Assembly: GCA_963667315.1 (NCBI GenBank)
Contig: OY763325.1
Location: forward strand, 2,976,001-3,040,000
Origin: DAINPP01 sp963667315
Lineage (GTDB): Bacteria > Thermotogota > Thermotogae > MWEM01
Reading direction: 5' to 3'
DNA length: 64,000 bases
Shown here: one piece after another, positions 42,321-51,320 of the stretch
Numbering within the stretch: the first letter of the stretch is position 1
How the letters are laid out: every line of letters begins with the position of its first letter
Program-made: the position numbers and the translations under genes
Notes under the pieces: generated by a model
Seen by the model: the letters and a program-made list of their open reading frames with translations, nothing else
What the model was told of the DNA's origin: nothing
Databases searched by the model: none

Positions 42321-42357
42321 TCGCCATATTTACATGGCAGGAGAGAGAGTCTTTGAT

Positions 42358-44109
42358 TTAAACAGGTTCAGGTTCAAGGGATTGATCGGAAAGCGTCCAG
42401 GTTCTGGAACGTTCCTGGGCTTCCCATAACCGCGTGTACAACCCCCGATTGTTGATTAAGTCTGTATGCGTTCCCATTTCGACTATTTTTCCTTTGTTGA
42501 ATACAATGATCTGATCAGCTGTACGAATTGTTCTGAGATGATGTGCGATCACAAGAACCGTTCGATTCGCAGCCAGATTACTGATGGCATGTTGGATTTT
42601 GACCTCGTTGACAGGATCTACATTGCTGGTAATTTCATCGAGAATGACGATCGGGGCATCTTTGATAAAAGCTCTGGCAATGGAAATTCTCTGTTTCTGA
42701 CCACCGGAAAGTCCCGCGCCGTTTTCGCCCAGCATGGTGTCATAACCGTTGGGGAGTGTCATGATGAAATCATGAATCATCGCTTTTTTGGCGGCTGCCA
42801 TGACCTGCTGCTTTGTGGCATTTCTGTTGCCCATTCTGATGTTGTTGTAGATCGTGTCTGAAAAGAGAATAACGTTCTGCATAACGATACTGACATTGCT
42901 GAGTAATTCATCGTATTCGATGTTTTTAATGTTCGTTCCGCCGATTTTAATGCTTCCGGAATCCACATCCCAGAATCTCAGAAGCAGGTTGCTGATCGTT
43001 GTCTTACCGGATCCCGAAGGACCGACAAGTGCCGTTAATGTGTTGGTGTCCAGCGTGAAATTTGAATTTTGAATTTCAAATGCTCCTGCACTATACCGGA
43101 AAGATACATCGTCAAACTGTATATCAGAACCTTTTACCTTTTTCGGATTGACGGGGTGATGTATCTTTGGGGCATCCAATATTCCGGAAATCCTTTTGTA
43201 GCTGTCTTTTACCGTGATATAGTTCATCCAGTGCGTTCTCAATTGAAGGAAAGGCTTATAGAATTCCTTGCTGATGATGATGAACATCATATATTCTGTC
43301 ATCGTTACTTCGTTTCGGAAAAGAAACCAGGCACCAAATGCCGCCAAAAGCGCATAACTTATATCTATGAAAAATGTAAAACGGCTCATGTAACCCGCAA
43401 CTGATTTTGAACTCTTTTTACTGATGTCCCCGAATTTTCGGCTGCTGGTTTCAAGATTCTTTCTGAATTTGTCACTTTCGCTGAAGGCTTTTACAAGCGG
43501 GATGGCTTTTACATATTCGATAAAGAGACTGACCATATCCGCCAGCTTATCCTGGGATTCTTTTTGTTGTCTGCTACTTGATTTGATTCCCAGTACAAGG
43601 CTGAGAATTCCAACCGGTGTGAGACTGATCATCAGAAACCCAAGTTGCCGGTTGATGCTGAACAGAATGGTTCCAAGTATTGCCGCAACTGCAAAATCAC
43701 TGATCATTCTTGGCCAGAGATGTGCAACAACCATTTCCATTTTATCGACATCTTTGTGAATAACCGTGCTGATTTCTCCAAGGCGTTCATTGGTATAAAA
43801 GCCCAGAGAGAAACGTTTTAAACACATGATGATCCTTGTACGCAGTTTTTCCATCATATCAAATCCCGCAAAATGTTTGGACACATCTGCTATCAAGTTG
43901 GACACTGTTTTCAACAGTATCAGTCCAAACAAACCCCATATCCAGGGTGTCAGATCGAATGAAGCGCCTGCGGTCAACTTTTCAAGGAGATAGAGTACCG
44001 TTATCATTAATCCTGTTCCTGAAAGAGCATACAAGACAAAAAACAGAGAAGAGACTAAAATCATCAGTTTTCCTTTAAAGGTCATATGGTCAAAGATTCT
44101 TTTAATCAT
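42358..44109 (-). CDS. ABC exporter subunit, permease fused to ATPase (second half-transporter)
   Basis: A 583-residue half-transporter: six membrane helices in about 1-320 and an ATPase domain from about 345. Walker A GPSGSGKTT, signature LSGGQ, Walker B IVILDEITSN and switch His IAHHL are all present. The DEIT instead of DEAT is a minor change. Its start overlaps the stop of the partner by four bases, so it should form a heterodimer with it. Such pairs export lipids, drugs or peptides. Confidence 0.9.
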   Translation of the reverse strand: MIKRIFDHMTFKGKLMILVSSLFFVLYALSGTGLMITVLYLLEKLTAGASFDLTPWIWGLFGLILLKTVSNLIADVSKHFAGFDMMEKLRTRIIMCLKRFSLGFYTNERLGEISTVIHKDVDKMEMVVAHLWPRMISDFAVAAILGTILFSINRQLGFLMISLTPVGILSLVLGIKSSSRQQKESQDKLADMVSLFIEYVKAIPLVKAFSESDKFRKNLETSSRKFGDISKKSSKSVAGYMSRFTFFIDISYALLAAFGAWFLFRNEVTMTEYMMFIIISKEFYKPFLQLRTHWMNYITVKDSYKRISGILDAPKIHHPVNPKKVKGSDIQFDDVSFRYSAGAFEIQNSNFTLDTNTLTALVGPSGSGKTTISNLLLRFWDVDSGSIKIGGTNIKNIEYDELLSNVSIVMQNVILFSDTIYNNIRMGNRNATKQQVMAAAKKAMIHDFIMTLPNGYDTMLGENGAGLSGGQKQRISIARAFIKDAPIVILDEITSNVDPVNEVKIQHAISNLAANRTVLVIAHHLRTIRTADQIIVFNKGKIVEMGTHTDLINNRGLYTRLWEAQERSRTWTLSDQSLEPEPV

Positions 44110-45845
44110 ATCGTCACCTCTTTTATCAGCCAGTTGTTTGCCTGTTCCTGATTGACCATCATATTTTCGTAGAGCATACTACTTTTCATTAATTCTTCAT
44201 GTGTCCCGCATGCACTGACCCGTCCCGAATCCATGACAACAATCTGATCTACATTTTTAACACTGTTGAGATTATGTGCAATCATGATGACTGTTTTGTC
44301 TTTTCCGAGATTACTGATGGCTTGCTGGATGAGATATTCATTGTTCGGATCAATCGCCGCTGTTGCTTCATCCAGGATGATGATCGGGGTGTTCTTGAGT
44401 ATTGTCCGTGCTATTGAAATTCTCTGCTTTTCACCACCTGAGAGCTTTGATCCCGCTTCTCCCACGATGGTGTCGTAGCCATTTGGCAATGATAGGATAA
44501 AATCATGAATTCTTGCCCCTTTTGCTGCCTGAATGATCTCATCGAATGTGGCATCCTGCTTGCCAATCCTTATATTTTCTTCAATGGAAAGATTCAACAG
44601 GGCAACTTCCTGATGGACGATTGAAACCAGAGAGGATAAAGTCTTTTCGGACATCTTTGAAATATCGTTGCCGCCGATGTAAACCGTTCCATTGTCGGGA
44701 TCCCAGAAACGCATCATCATATTGGCAAGTGTTGTCTTTCCGCTGCCGGAAGAGCCGATGATAGCGTTGATGGTCTTTTTCCTGAAATCAAGATTGATGT
44801 TTTTAAGTGTTGGTTTACCTTTTTCGTAACTGAAATTTAAATCTCTTATTTTTATATCACCTGGTTTCGATATTAGATTTCTTTCCTCTCTTTTTACAGG
44901 CTGTATATCGAGAATGGTTCGGATATTTTTGATGGATTGGTCAAAGACGATACCATAATGATGATACATGGTCATCTTGGCGAATGACTCAGAGAATAAT
45001 TGTGCGAGAATCAATGCGAGTAGCAGACCATTGAAGTCCAGTAATCCGTCTCTGAGAAGCGTCGCGCCAACGATAATCATCAAGACCAGTCCGCAGTCGA
45101 GTATAAAAGAGATAAATGCCATCGGAAGCGAGATCACCAGTGTCATCTTTCTGACCCAATCCAGATAATCCCTCATATGCTTCAAGACAGCCCGTGTTTT
45201 GGTTTCCTCTTTGCTGAAGGCCTTGATAACCGGAATGGTAGCGATATATTCAACCAGGTCTTCGGACATCTTTTTCGTGCTGTCGGCAAATTTTTTAAAC
45301 CCGGAAGCCCAGATCTTCCGTAGCAGAACGTTTAGGATGAGCATCACCGGCACAGTTGAGATGAGGGAAAGTGCCATTCGCCAATCGATAAACAGAATAA
45401 TGACGGAACTGATGACCGGGATCAATATTGCCGTTATCATCTCCGGTTGAGCATGTGCAAGATAGAGTTCGATCTGTTCGACATCATGATTGACGATATT
45501 TGAAAGTTCACCGGCTTTTCTGTTCTGAAAAAAGCCGAGCGACATCTTTTTAAGGTGGTTGATGATGTCAACACGAATATCTGTTAAAACAGAAAAAGCG
45601 CTTTCATGTGCTTTTTGGGCTGAGAGACCATAAAAGACATTTTTTAATGTCAAACAGACTGCGATGAGGAGCCCGCCCGTTAAAAAGCCGCTTTCTGTCA
45701 TACTGCCGTCGATGATCTTTCCCACCATCGTAACGATGACGAAGAAAGGGGCTGTGTTGAAGAAAATCATCAATGCAATCAGAAAATTTGATGTCTTGTT
45801 CTTCGATTTTACAAATTTTCCGTAATCCGGTGATTCAATTTTCAT
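44106..45845 (-). CDS. ABC exporter subunit, permease fused to ATPase (first half-transporter)
   Basis: A 579-residue half-transporter with six helices (for example FLIALMIFFNTAPFFVIVTMVG and LILVPVISSVIILFI region) and a C-terminal ATPase: Walker A GSSGSGKTT, signature LSGGE, Walker B IIILDEATAAID, switch His IAHNL. All catalytic residues are canonical in both partners, so this is not the degenerate-site type of heterodimer. A TetR-type palindrome at 45876-45889 stands in front of the gene. Confidence 0.9.
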   Translation of the reverse strand: MKIESPDYGKFVKSKNKTSNFLIALMIFFNTAPFFVIVTMVGKIIDGSMTESGFLTGGLLIAVCLTLKNVFYGLSAQKAHESAFSVLTDIRVDIINHLKKMSLGFFQNRKAGELSNIVNHDVEQIELYLAHAQPEMITAILIPVISSVIILFIDWRMALSLISTVPVMLILNVLLRKIWASGFKKFADSTKKMSEDLVEYIATIPVIKAFSKEETKTRAVLKHMRDYLDWVRKMTLVISLPMAFISFILDCGLVLMIIVGATLLRDGLLDFNGLLLALILAQLFSESFAKMTMYHHYGIVFDQSIKNIRTILDIQPVKREERNLISKPGDIKIRDLNFSYEKGKPTLKNINLDFRKKTINAIIGSSGSGKTTLANMMMRFWDPDNGTVYIGGNDISKMSEKTLSSLVSIVHQEVALLNLSIEENIRIGKQDATFDEIIQAAKGARIHDFILSLPNGYDTIVGEAGSKLSGGEKQRISIARTILKNTPIIILDEATAAIDPNNEYLIQQAISNLGKDKTVIMIAHNLNSVKNVDQIVVMDSGRVSACGTHEELMKSSMLYENMMVNQEQANNWLIKEVTI

Positions 45846-45875
45846 AATTACCTCCTGAGTTTATAAAATAAATAA

Positions 45876-45889
45876 TGAACAATTGTTCA
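45876..45889. promoter_or_regulatory. TetR operator TGAACAATTGTTCA before the ABC exporter
   Basis: A perfect 14-base palindrome 30 bases upstream of the exporter start. The same frame AATGAAC-N4-GTTCAATAT recurs before the TetR gene at 46526, which shows that both are read by one regulator. Confidence 0.75.
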
Positions 45890-45922
45890 ATATTGTTCTA
45901 AAAAAATTTTGCCCCTTAAATG

Positions 45923-46501
45923 CTAACTTTTAAAAAATGATTCACTCCCTTTGAAAAACTGCTGACCGATTAAGTCCAGCATTTGAATTCCCCATTCCCG
46001 GTCTTGAAAATGACGCATCACTTCGATAATGCTTTCAAATAAATTGTCTGCAAGGATATGAAAAAAAAGAGGGTCACAGTCAATCTTTGCATTTTCACGC
46101 ATACCGGTTCGGATATGTTCCTCCATCAAGTCGATAATCCTATCTCTGGCGTGTTCATGAGGTGTTCCTGCACTCTTATCGATCAGGATAATAAATTCCT
46201 TTCTTCTTTCAAAAAGGCGGATGATTCCCTGTTTCTCGATGGTTTTATAGCTTTCATAAGCATCAGAAGGATTCTCTTCAGCGACTTTTAAGGTGTTTGG
46301 AAAAGCATTCACGACATCTTTTACAATTTCCTCGAATAAATCTGCTTTGCCTTTATAATATGAATAAAGAAGGCCGGTTGATATCCCTGCTCTTTTTGCC
46401 ATGTTTCTGATGGTTGCCCTTTTATAATCCTTTTCATAAAATTCCTCAAGTGCCGCATCGTATATCTTTTTTCTGATTGCTTCTTTTAAAATCTGTGCCA
46501 T
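45923..46501 (-). CDS. TetR family regulator of the ABC exporter
   Basis: 192 residues with the TetR N-domain (KIYDAALEEFYEKDYKRATIRNMAKRAGISTGLLYSYYKGKADLFEEIV) broken by the expected turn. The ligand domain is helical and rich in charged residues. It lies 78 bases upstream of the exporter genes in the same direction and carries the same operator in its own promoter. The natural inducer should be a substrate of the exporter. Confidence 0.88.
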   Translation of the reverse strand: MAQILKEAIRKKIYDAALEEFYEKDYKRATIRNMAKRAGISTGLLYSYYKGKADLFEEIVKDVVNAFPNTLKVAEENPSDAYESYKTIEKQGIIRLFERRKEFIILIDKSAGTPHEHARDRIIDLMEEHIRTGMRENAKIDCDPLFFHILADNLFESIIEVMRHFQDREWGIQMLDLIGQQFFKGSESFFKS

Positions 46502-46525
46502 TGGACCTCCTTCAAAATTCTATAA

Positions 46526-46539
46526 TGAACGTATGTTCA
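46526..46539. promoter_or_regulatory. TetR operator TGAACGTATGTTCA in the regulator's promoter
   Basis: Arms TGAAC/GTTCA around a GTAT centre, 25 bases before the regulator start. It matches the site before the exporter genes in ten core bases and in the flanking AA and ATAT. Confidence 0.7.
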
Positions 46540-46588
46540 ATATACCATTGAAAAATCAATTTGTCAAGAGATGACAATGATTAACTGA

Positions 46589-47239
46589 TTAAGGTGTATT
46601 TTTTCTGTAAATTCTTAAGAGAAGCAGATAAAGAGCTGAGAAAACCAGAGCGATTACGGCAAGAGAAAGGCCTACAAATCCCCAGTTTCCAAGCATAACG
46701 GGGTTGAACATGGGATATAGATAGATCCCGTTGAGAGCATTATACAATCCGAATAGGATATAGAGGATCGGATAGATCAGAAAATAAACCAGATGTTTCT
46801 TCGGGGTATTTCCGTTATAAAGTGATTTGGACAACAACAAAAGAATTACAGCTGTCAAGGGGGTTAATGTGTGTAGCCAGATATTGGAGGCGGAAAACAT
46901 CCAGGCATTGTCGCCTCCCGGTTTATAAAAGACGGGGACAAGTACCGTCCAGTAGATTATGCCTGTCACCAGGATATAAGTCGTATGAATAGCGGTGAAA
47001 TTTGGGCTTATTGAAAATTTGAACACCCGGTTGTTACTGAGTAAATTAACACTGACGAGAGAAAACCAGATAAAGATGAGAATATTCGATTGTATCGTGA
47101 AATAATACAGACTGTGTACCCTTTCAGAATTGTAATTCATCGTTGATCTGATGATATTACCGGTGAGGAAGAACGCCGTCATAAAGGTAATGACAAGGAG
47201 TAACAATGCGATTATTTTCTGATTTTGGTTGTTGTTCAT
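46589..47239 (-). CDS. Pr6Pr family integral membrane protein
   Basis: A 216-residue protein with about six helices and almost no soluble part. Family features visible are SLYYFTIQSNILIFIWFSLV near helix 2, HTTYILVTGIIYWTVLVP and WLHTLTPLTAVILLLLS (the His-Thr in helix 4), followed by YPMFNP. The function of the Pr6Pr family is unknown; prolines and histidines in the membrane suggest ligand or metal binding. It stands alone with its own AGAGAGGTGGG site. Confidence 0.75.
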   Translation of the reverse strand: MNNNQNQKIIALLLLVITFMTAFFLTGNIIRSTMNYNSERVHSLYYFTIQSNILIFIWFSLVSVNLLSNNRVFKFSISPNFTAIHTTYILVTGIIYWTVLVPVFYKPGGDNAWMFSASNIWLHTLTPLTAVILLLLSKSLYNGNTPKKHLVYFLIYPILYILFGLYNALNGIYLYPMFNPVMLGNWGFVGLSLAVIALVFSALYLLLLRIYRKNTP

Positions 47240-47314
47240 AAACCCACCTCTCTTTTTTGGTGATTATAGCATCAAATTGGAAAAATGATTGTATTAGCAT
47301 CTATGAGCGATGGA

Positions 47315-48169
47315 TCATCGCGTTTTATCGGCTTTATTGATTAATTGTTTTTCAAATTCCCTGTAAACACCGGAAAAACGTTGCCATTTTTCTGTATCAC
47401 AACTTTTTTCAGTAACGTTGATGGCTTTTACAGGACATTGATGATAGCATCTCACACAGGCTATACAGTTATCGCCAAATGAGATTTTACCGTTGATTTC
47501 CGATATATTATCAACAGGGCAAATTTTAATGCATTTATTACAATGAACACATCTTTCTTCAGAAACAAGCAAAGAATGGTTGAACTTTCTGATATATGTA
47601 TCAACGTGTTTTCTTTGAACCCTGCCTATAAACCTGTGAAACCAGTTTTTACCCTGAAGGTGGACCTCGTTTTTGAGTAACCTGTCAGCCATCTTTTCCG
47701 CTCTTTTAATCGTTTTTTTATGGCGTTTATCGATTTTCCGCTTATCTCCCACATGAAGAACATCGGGAAATCCCGGAACGTTGAAGTTGTTGTTCATAGT
47801 GAATTCCATAGCGGTCTGTAAGACATATCCTTTTTTTTCAAAGAGATATTCGTAAGCGACCGGCCCATCACCTGAATAAAGCGCAACCGTCGTAAAGACG
47901 TTGATGCTTTTTTTGTCTTTATTGACAGGAAGCCTGTATAGAAAATCTTCCATGATTTGAGGCGCTTTTGAGCCGTAAATGGGATAACCAATGATGATCT
48001 TATCCGTTTCTTTTATAATTTTCAGTATATGTTCAGTATTCTTTAACTCATTCTCCTCTATCGAATAAAGCTGACTATCTGCCCCTTTTTGGCAAAGAAT
48101 ACGATTTAGTTTGTTTGCCACAAACCAGGTGTTTCCCGTTCCGCTAAAATAAAATATGGCTGTTTTCAT
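47315..48169 (-). CDS. EFR1 family flavodoxin/ferredoxin
   Basis: A 284-residue fusion. The flavodoxin-like domain comes first (AIFYFSGTGNTWFVANKL, FMN-binding), then two 4Fe-4S motifs at the end (CVHCNKCIKICPVD and CIACVRCYHQCPVKA). Such proteins shuttle electrons in anaerobes, often for detoxification or radical enzymes. The ATG at 48169 follows AAGGAGTGATAAG; longer frames upstream run through the operator and are rejected. A TetR gene precedes it and a palindromic site lies between them, so it is probably induced by a compound sensed by that TetR. Confidence 0.85.
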   Translation of the reverse strand: MKTAIFYFSGTGNTWFVANKLNRILCQKGADSQLYSIEENELKNTEHILKIIKETDKIIIGYPIYGSKAPQIMEDFLYRLPVNKDKKSINVFTTVALYSGDGPVAYEYLFEKKGYVLQTAMEFTMNNNFNVPGFPDVLHVGDKRKIDKRHKKTIKRAEKMADRLLKNEVHLQGKNWFHRFIGRVQRKHVDTYIRKFNHSLLVSEERCVHCNKCIKICPVDNISEINGKISFGDNCIACVRCYHQCPVKAINVTEKSCDTEKWQRFSGVYREFEKQLINKADKTR

Positions 48170-48184
48170 CTTATCACTCCTTAT

Positions 48185-48206
48185 ACAGTCTGACCGAACA
48201 GTCTGT
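48185..48206. promoter_or_regulatory. Imperfect palindrome, TetR operator before EFR1
   Basis: ACAG-T-CTG-N6-CAG-T-CTGT, symmetric except for the T pair. On the minus strand it contains ACTGTTCGGTC, which agrees at nine of eleven bases with ACTGTCTGGTC in the promoter of the TetR gene. Confidence 0.6.
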
Positions 48207-48249
48207 ATGTTATTTAATAAAAAAAGAGGTGCATTACCGCCTTTGTTTC

Positions 48250-48828
48250 TTAAAGGTTGTTGATGTACTGAATGTACATTTCTGTTTTCAGCTTCCAAAA
48301 CCGCATAAACTTTTTACTATTTTTTTCTATCATATAATGTAACCCCATCCCATCCAGATCTGCGGTCAGCATTTCAAGAACATCAAGTGAGATTTTCTTT
48401 CCGGACAGTCTTTCCAGATGGCTTCTGAAGAATTCTGATATGTCCTTTTTTATCTGAACAATCATTTGTCCGTAATCCGATGTAAACAAAGCCTCGTTGT
48501 AATAGGATAGCAAAACTTTGTATATTGCCAGTTCATCTCCTTCAAGCAGAAAGGTCATCTCACCGAGTAATTGAAAAAAATCTTCAAGAGAATTACAGGT
48601 CTCAAGAGGAATATTAGTCAAGGTGTCGGCAAAAAGATTTTTTAAGATGACTTCCAGCAGATTATCTACAGATGTATAATGATGGAAGATATTGCTCTTG
48701 CTGATTTGGGCCCGATCGGCAATCTTCTTGGCACTGAGTCCTTTGAGCCCTTCTTCTGAGATGATTAACAAAGCCGTATTCAGAATCTTTTCCTTTGTTT
48801 CATTTCCTTTTTCCAATCGTCTGTCCAT
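48250..48828 (-). CDS. TetR family regulator of the EFR1 gene
   Basis: 192 residues from ATG 48828 (CGGAGG eight bases upstream). The DNA-binding domain reads ILNTALLIISEEGLKGLSAKK and IADRAQISKSNIFHHYTSVDNLLEVIL. The ligand domain is helical (FFQLLGEMTFLLEGDELAIYKVLLSYYNE). The next gene downstream in the same direction is EFR1, with a matching palindrome between them and another in the promoter, which fits an autoregulated repressor. An in-frame upstream ATG at 48891 would put 21 residues before the usual TetR start and lies in the promoter. Confidence 0.85.
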   Translation of the reverse strand: MDRRLEKGNETKEKILNTALLIISEEGLKGLSAKKIADRAQISKSNIFHHYTSVDNLLEVILKNLFADTLTNIPLETCNSLEDFFQLLGEMTFLLEGDELAIYKVLLSYYNEALFTSDYGQMIVQIKKDISEFFRSHLERLSGKKISLDVLEMLTADLDGMGLHYMIEKNSKKFMRFWKLKTEMYIQYINNL

Positions 48829-48844
48829 TTTAACCTCCGATGAT

Positions 48845-48873
48845 AGTCTAACACAAACTGTCTGGTCGGTCAA
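48845..48873 (-). promoter_or_regulatory. Promoter of the TetR/EFR1 operon
   Basis: Minus strand TTGACC (48873-48868), exact 17-base spacer, TAGACT (48850-48845). The spacer holds GACCAGACAGT, the presumed TetR half-sites. Confidence 0.65.
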
Positions 48874-48923
48874 TATAATTTGTTTTAACAAATTTTAAAC
48901 TCTGATTTCTTTATCATCACTGA

Positions 48924-49634
48924 TTACAGTTCGTCTCGAACGGTAACACCAAGGAATTTTGCCAGTTCTGCCGCCTGGAACGGATTGACGATCATCCCTC
49001 TCAATTCATTCCAATCGCTGGAGATGCAGATATTATCGATCACACAGTTAGTGAAGTCGATTCCTTTTAACGAAGTGTGGAAAAAGTCTGCAGAATCGAA
49101 TTTTGAATGATCGGGATTAAAATGCTTCAGTTTACAGTCGGAAAAGAAGGCTTCGCTCAGCACACTATTTGAAATCTCACAGTTTTCTATCTTGGAACCT
49201 GTGAAATTGGCGTAGTTTAAACTGCTTTCCGCCACTGTCAGATTGGTGAATTTCCCATTGCTGAATACGTTGTTGACAAATTGTGATTTGTCAAATTTGC
49301 ATTGACTGAACCATGAATATGAGAAATCACAGCTGATAAAGGTTGAATTTAAAATCAGCACGTTGATAAAGGAGCAGTCGATGAAAGACATGTCTTCAAA
49401 TTGACACTCTTCAAATATAACCGAATGAAAACTGTGTTCTCTGAATGCCTCATCATCAAGTTTTACATTTTTAAATCTGATTCTGGTTATATTTTCCTCT
49501 GCTTCCTCCGCTTCATAGATGTGTTTTAAAAGGTCGTCGCTCGTTATCATATTCTGTTTGATCTCGATGGTTTTTATGTTTTTCAACAGACATGCACTCC
49601 CCCTTTTGAAATTTAAGATGCTGCGATTTATCAT
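48924..49634 (-). CDS. Pentapeptide-repeat protein
   Basis: Up to 236 residues. From about residue 60 to 200 the chain consists of five-residue turns of A(N/D)Lxx type with many Phe and Cys at the centre (FEECQFEDMSFIDCSF, FSQCKFDKSQFVNNVF, LNYANFTGSKIENCEI, FFHTSLKGIDF), which fold as a right-handed quadrilateral helix. The C-terminal RGMIVNPFQAAELAKFLGV tail resembles that of Qnr/McbG-type relatives. Those proteins can protect gyrase, but most family members have no known role. The start is uncertain: ATG 49634 has no good site, while GGGGGAG lies before a CTG/TTG pair near 49586. Confidence 0.75.
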   Translation of the reverse strand: MINRSILNFKRGSACLLKNIKTIEIKQNMITSDDLLKHIYEAEEAEENITRIRFKNVKLDDEAFREHSFHSVIFEECQFEDMSFIDCSFINVLILNSTFISCDFSYSWFSQCKFDKSQFVNNVFSNGKFTNLTVAESSLNYANFTGSKIENCEISNSVLSEAFFSDCKLKHFNPDHSKFDSADFFHTSLKGIDFTNCVIDNICISSDWNELRGMIVNPFQAAELAKFLGVTVRDEL

Positions 49635-49865
49635 ACCATTAAAACGATGCTGATCTACGATGGTTTAATGAGGGGAAACGTCATGTGAAGCATTGAAATC
49701 AAAAGACTTCAAAAAATAAAGAATAAAACAATAATCGGGAATAATCGGCAGTAATTGCCGTTACGGTTATATCAATCCGATTCACAAGTAACGCGTTCCA
49801 GTTTATCATCAGTTTGATAAGTGCAAAAAAGGAATCTGATCATTGACTTTAAAGGAGGTCTTTTT
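49635..49865 (+). other. Non-coding region between the pentapeptide gene and GH8
   Basis: No gene is seen. It contains direct AATCGGGAATAATCGGCAGTA repeats of a short ATAATCGG unit near 49733-49750, and ends in the AAAGGAGGT ribosome binding site of the GH8 gene. Confidence 0.4.
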
Positions 49866-51200
49866 ATGAAATGTTCGTCAAAATTGTTTTTATTGCTGTT
49901 ACTTTTATTATCTCTGACGGTGTTGGCTCAGAGTGTGATGAAACCATTTCCTCAGCATGTTGAATATGCCGAAGGAACCATTTTGCCGTCGAAATGGGCT
50001 CAGAGTGAACTGGATGCATCTGTACAGGCGTTTTATGACAGATGGAAAGCGACTTATCTAAGGACGGTACCGGGTGTGGAACCGAAGCAGGTATACCTTG
50101 ACTGGAATGTGAAGGAAAGTCCGTGGGTCGAACCGGTTAATTCGGTTACGGTATCGGAGGCACATGGATACGGTATGATGATCCTGGCTTATATGGCGGG
50201 ATATGATGAAGAAAGCAAAGAACTCTTTGATGCGATGTACCGTTTTTACAGAGCGCATCCCAGCCGTTTCAACGATAGATTAATGGCTTGGCAGCAGCTT
50301 GAAGTGGAGGATGAAGAAGGGAAAATCGTTATTATCGATACGGAGGATAATGACAGTGCCGTCGATGGAGATCTGGATATCGGGTTTGCGTTGTTATTGG
50401 CGGATAATCAATGGGGAAACGATGGCGAGATCAATTACAGATCTGAAGGCCTGGCCTGTATAAAACAGATCATGGATGCCGTTGTCAACCCGGATGAAGC
50501 CATCATCCTGCTCGGCGACTGGGTCAAAGAGAAAAAAGAGGAAATGCCCCAGTATTGTACGGTGACGAGACCGTCCGATTTTATACTCGATCATTTGAAT
50601 GCATTTGCCGTTGTTGATCCGGAAAATTCAGAGGCCTGGCAGGTAGTATACGATAAAATCATCTCGATTTCACAGTATATCTATGAAAATTACACCCCCA
50701 AAACAGGTCTTTTACCGGATTTTCTTGAACGGGATGAAACGGGTGCCTATGTACCGGCAGAAGGTACTGTTCTTGAAACCGAACATGATGGGGATTATAA
50801 CTGGAATGCCTGCAGGGTGCCGTGGCGGATTGGAACGGAGTATCTGATCAGCGGAAATCCGGAATTACGCCAACAGCTTAAGACGATGAACAGCTGGATT
50901 CAGGAAGCAACTGGATCAGATCCGTTGAATATTAATCCGGGATATTATATCCTCAATGAAAAAGAAGGAACGCCGATTGTCAGGGATTGGGAAGGAACGG
51001 ATATGAGTTTTGTTGCACCGTTTGCCGTCAGTGCCTGTGCGAGTGCAGAAAGTCAGGAATGGCTTGACCGGTTGTGGACCGCTATGATTTCCGATAGCTG
51101 GGATACAGGATTACCGTTTGAGGAGGTCACATATTTCCCCAATACGATCAGAATGATCAATCTGATCATCGTGTCCGGGAATTACTGGCTTCCCGAATAA
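49866..51200 (+). CDS. Secreted glycoside hydrolase family 8 (endoglucanase/xylanase type)
   Basis: 444 residues starting at ATG 49866 behind AAAGGAGG. A signal peptide (KLFLLLLLLLSLTVLAQS) directs export. The GH8 catalytic acid is in VSEAHGYGMMIL, and the conserved AVDGDLDIGFALLLAD carries the catalytic-centre Asp; YNWNACRVPWRIG and MSFVAPFAVSACA are the other family blocks. GH8 enzymes cut beta-1,4-glucan, chitosan, xylan or lichenan in an inverting mode. No carbohydrate-binding module follows. It is monocistronic with its own terminator. Confidence 0.9.
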   Translation: MKCSSKLFLLLLLLLSLTVLAQSVMKPFPQHVEYAEGTILPSKWAQSELDASVQAFYDRWKATYLRTVPGVEPKQVYLDWNVKESPWVEPVNSVTVSEAHGYGMMILAYMAGYDEESKELFDAMYRFYRAHPSRFNDRLMAWQQLEVEDEEGKIVIIDTEDNDSAVDGDLDIGFALLLADNQWGNDGEINYRSEGLACIKQIMDAVVNPDEAIILLGDWVKEKKEEMPQYCTVTRPSDFILDHLNAFAVVDPENSEAWQVVYDKIISISQYIYENYTPKTGLLPDFLERDETGAYVPAEGTVLETEHDGDYNWNACRVPWRIGTEYLISGNPELRQQLKTMNSWIQEATGSDPLNINPGYYILNEKEGTPIVRDWEGTDMSFVAPFAVSACASAESQEWLDRLWTAMISDSWDTGLPFEEVTYFPNTIRMINLIIVSGNYWLPE

Positions 51201-51217
51201 TTCAACAGCATTTTTAA

Positions 51218-51259
51218 ACAGAGAAGTGATCTTCGTCAGATCACTTCTCTGTTTTTTTG
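51218..51259 (+). terminator. Terminator of the GH8 gene
   Basis: A perfect 15-bp stem (ACAGAGAAGTGATCT and its complement) with a TCGTC loop is followed by seven T. Confidence 0.9.
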
Positions 51260-51320
51260 ACCTTCCTTTATTTGCTATAATTCATGTAAGATTAGTTAAA
51301 AGGGGGGAGATCAGACGGAG

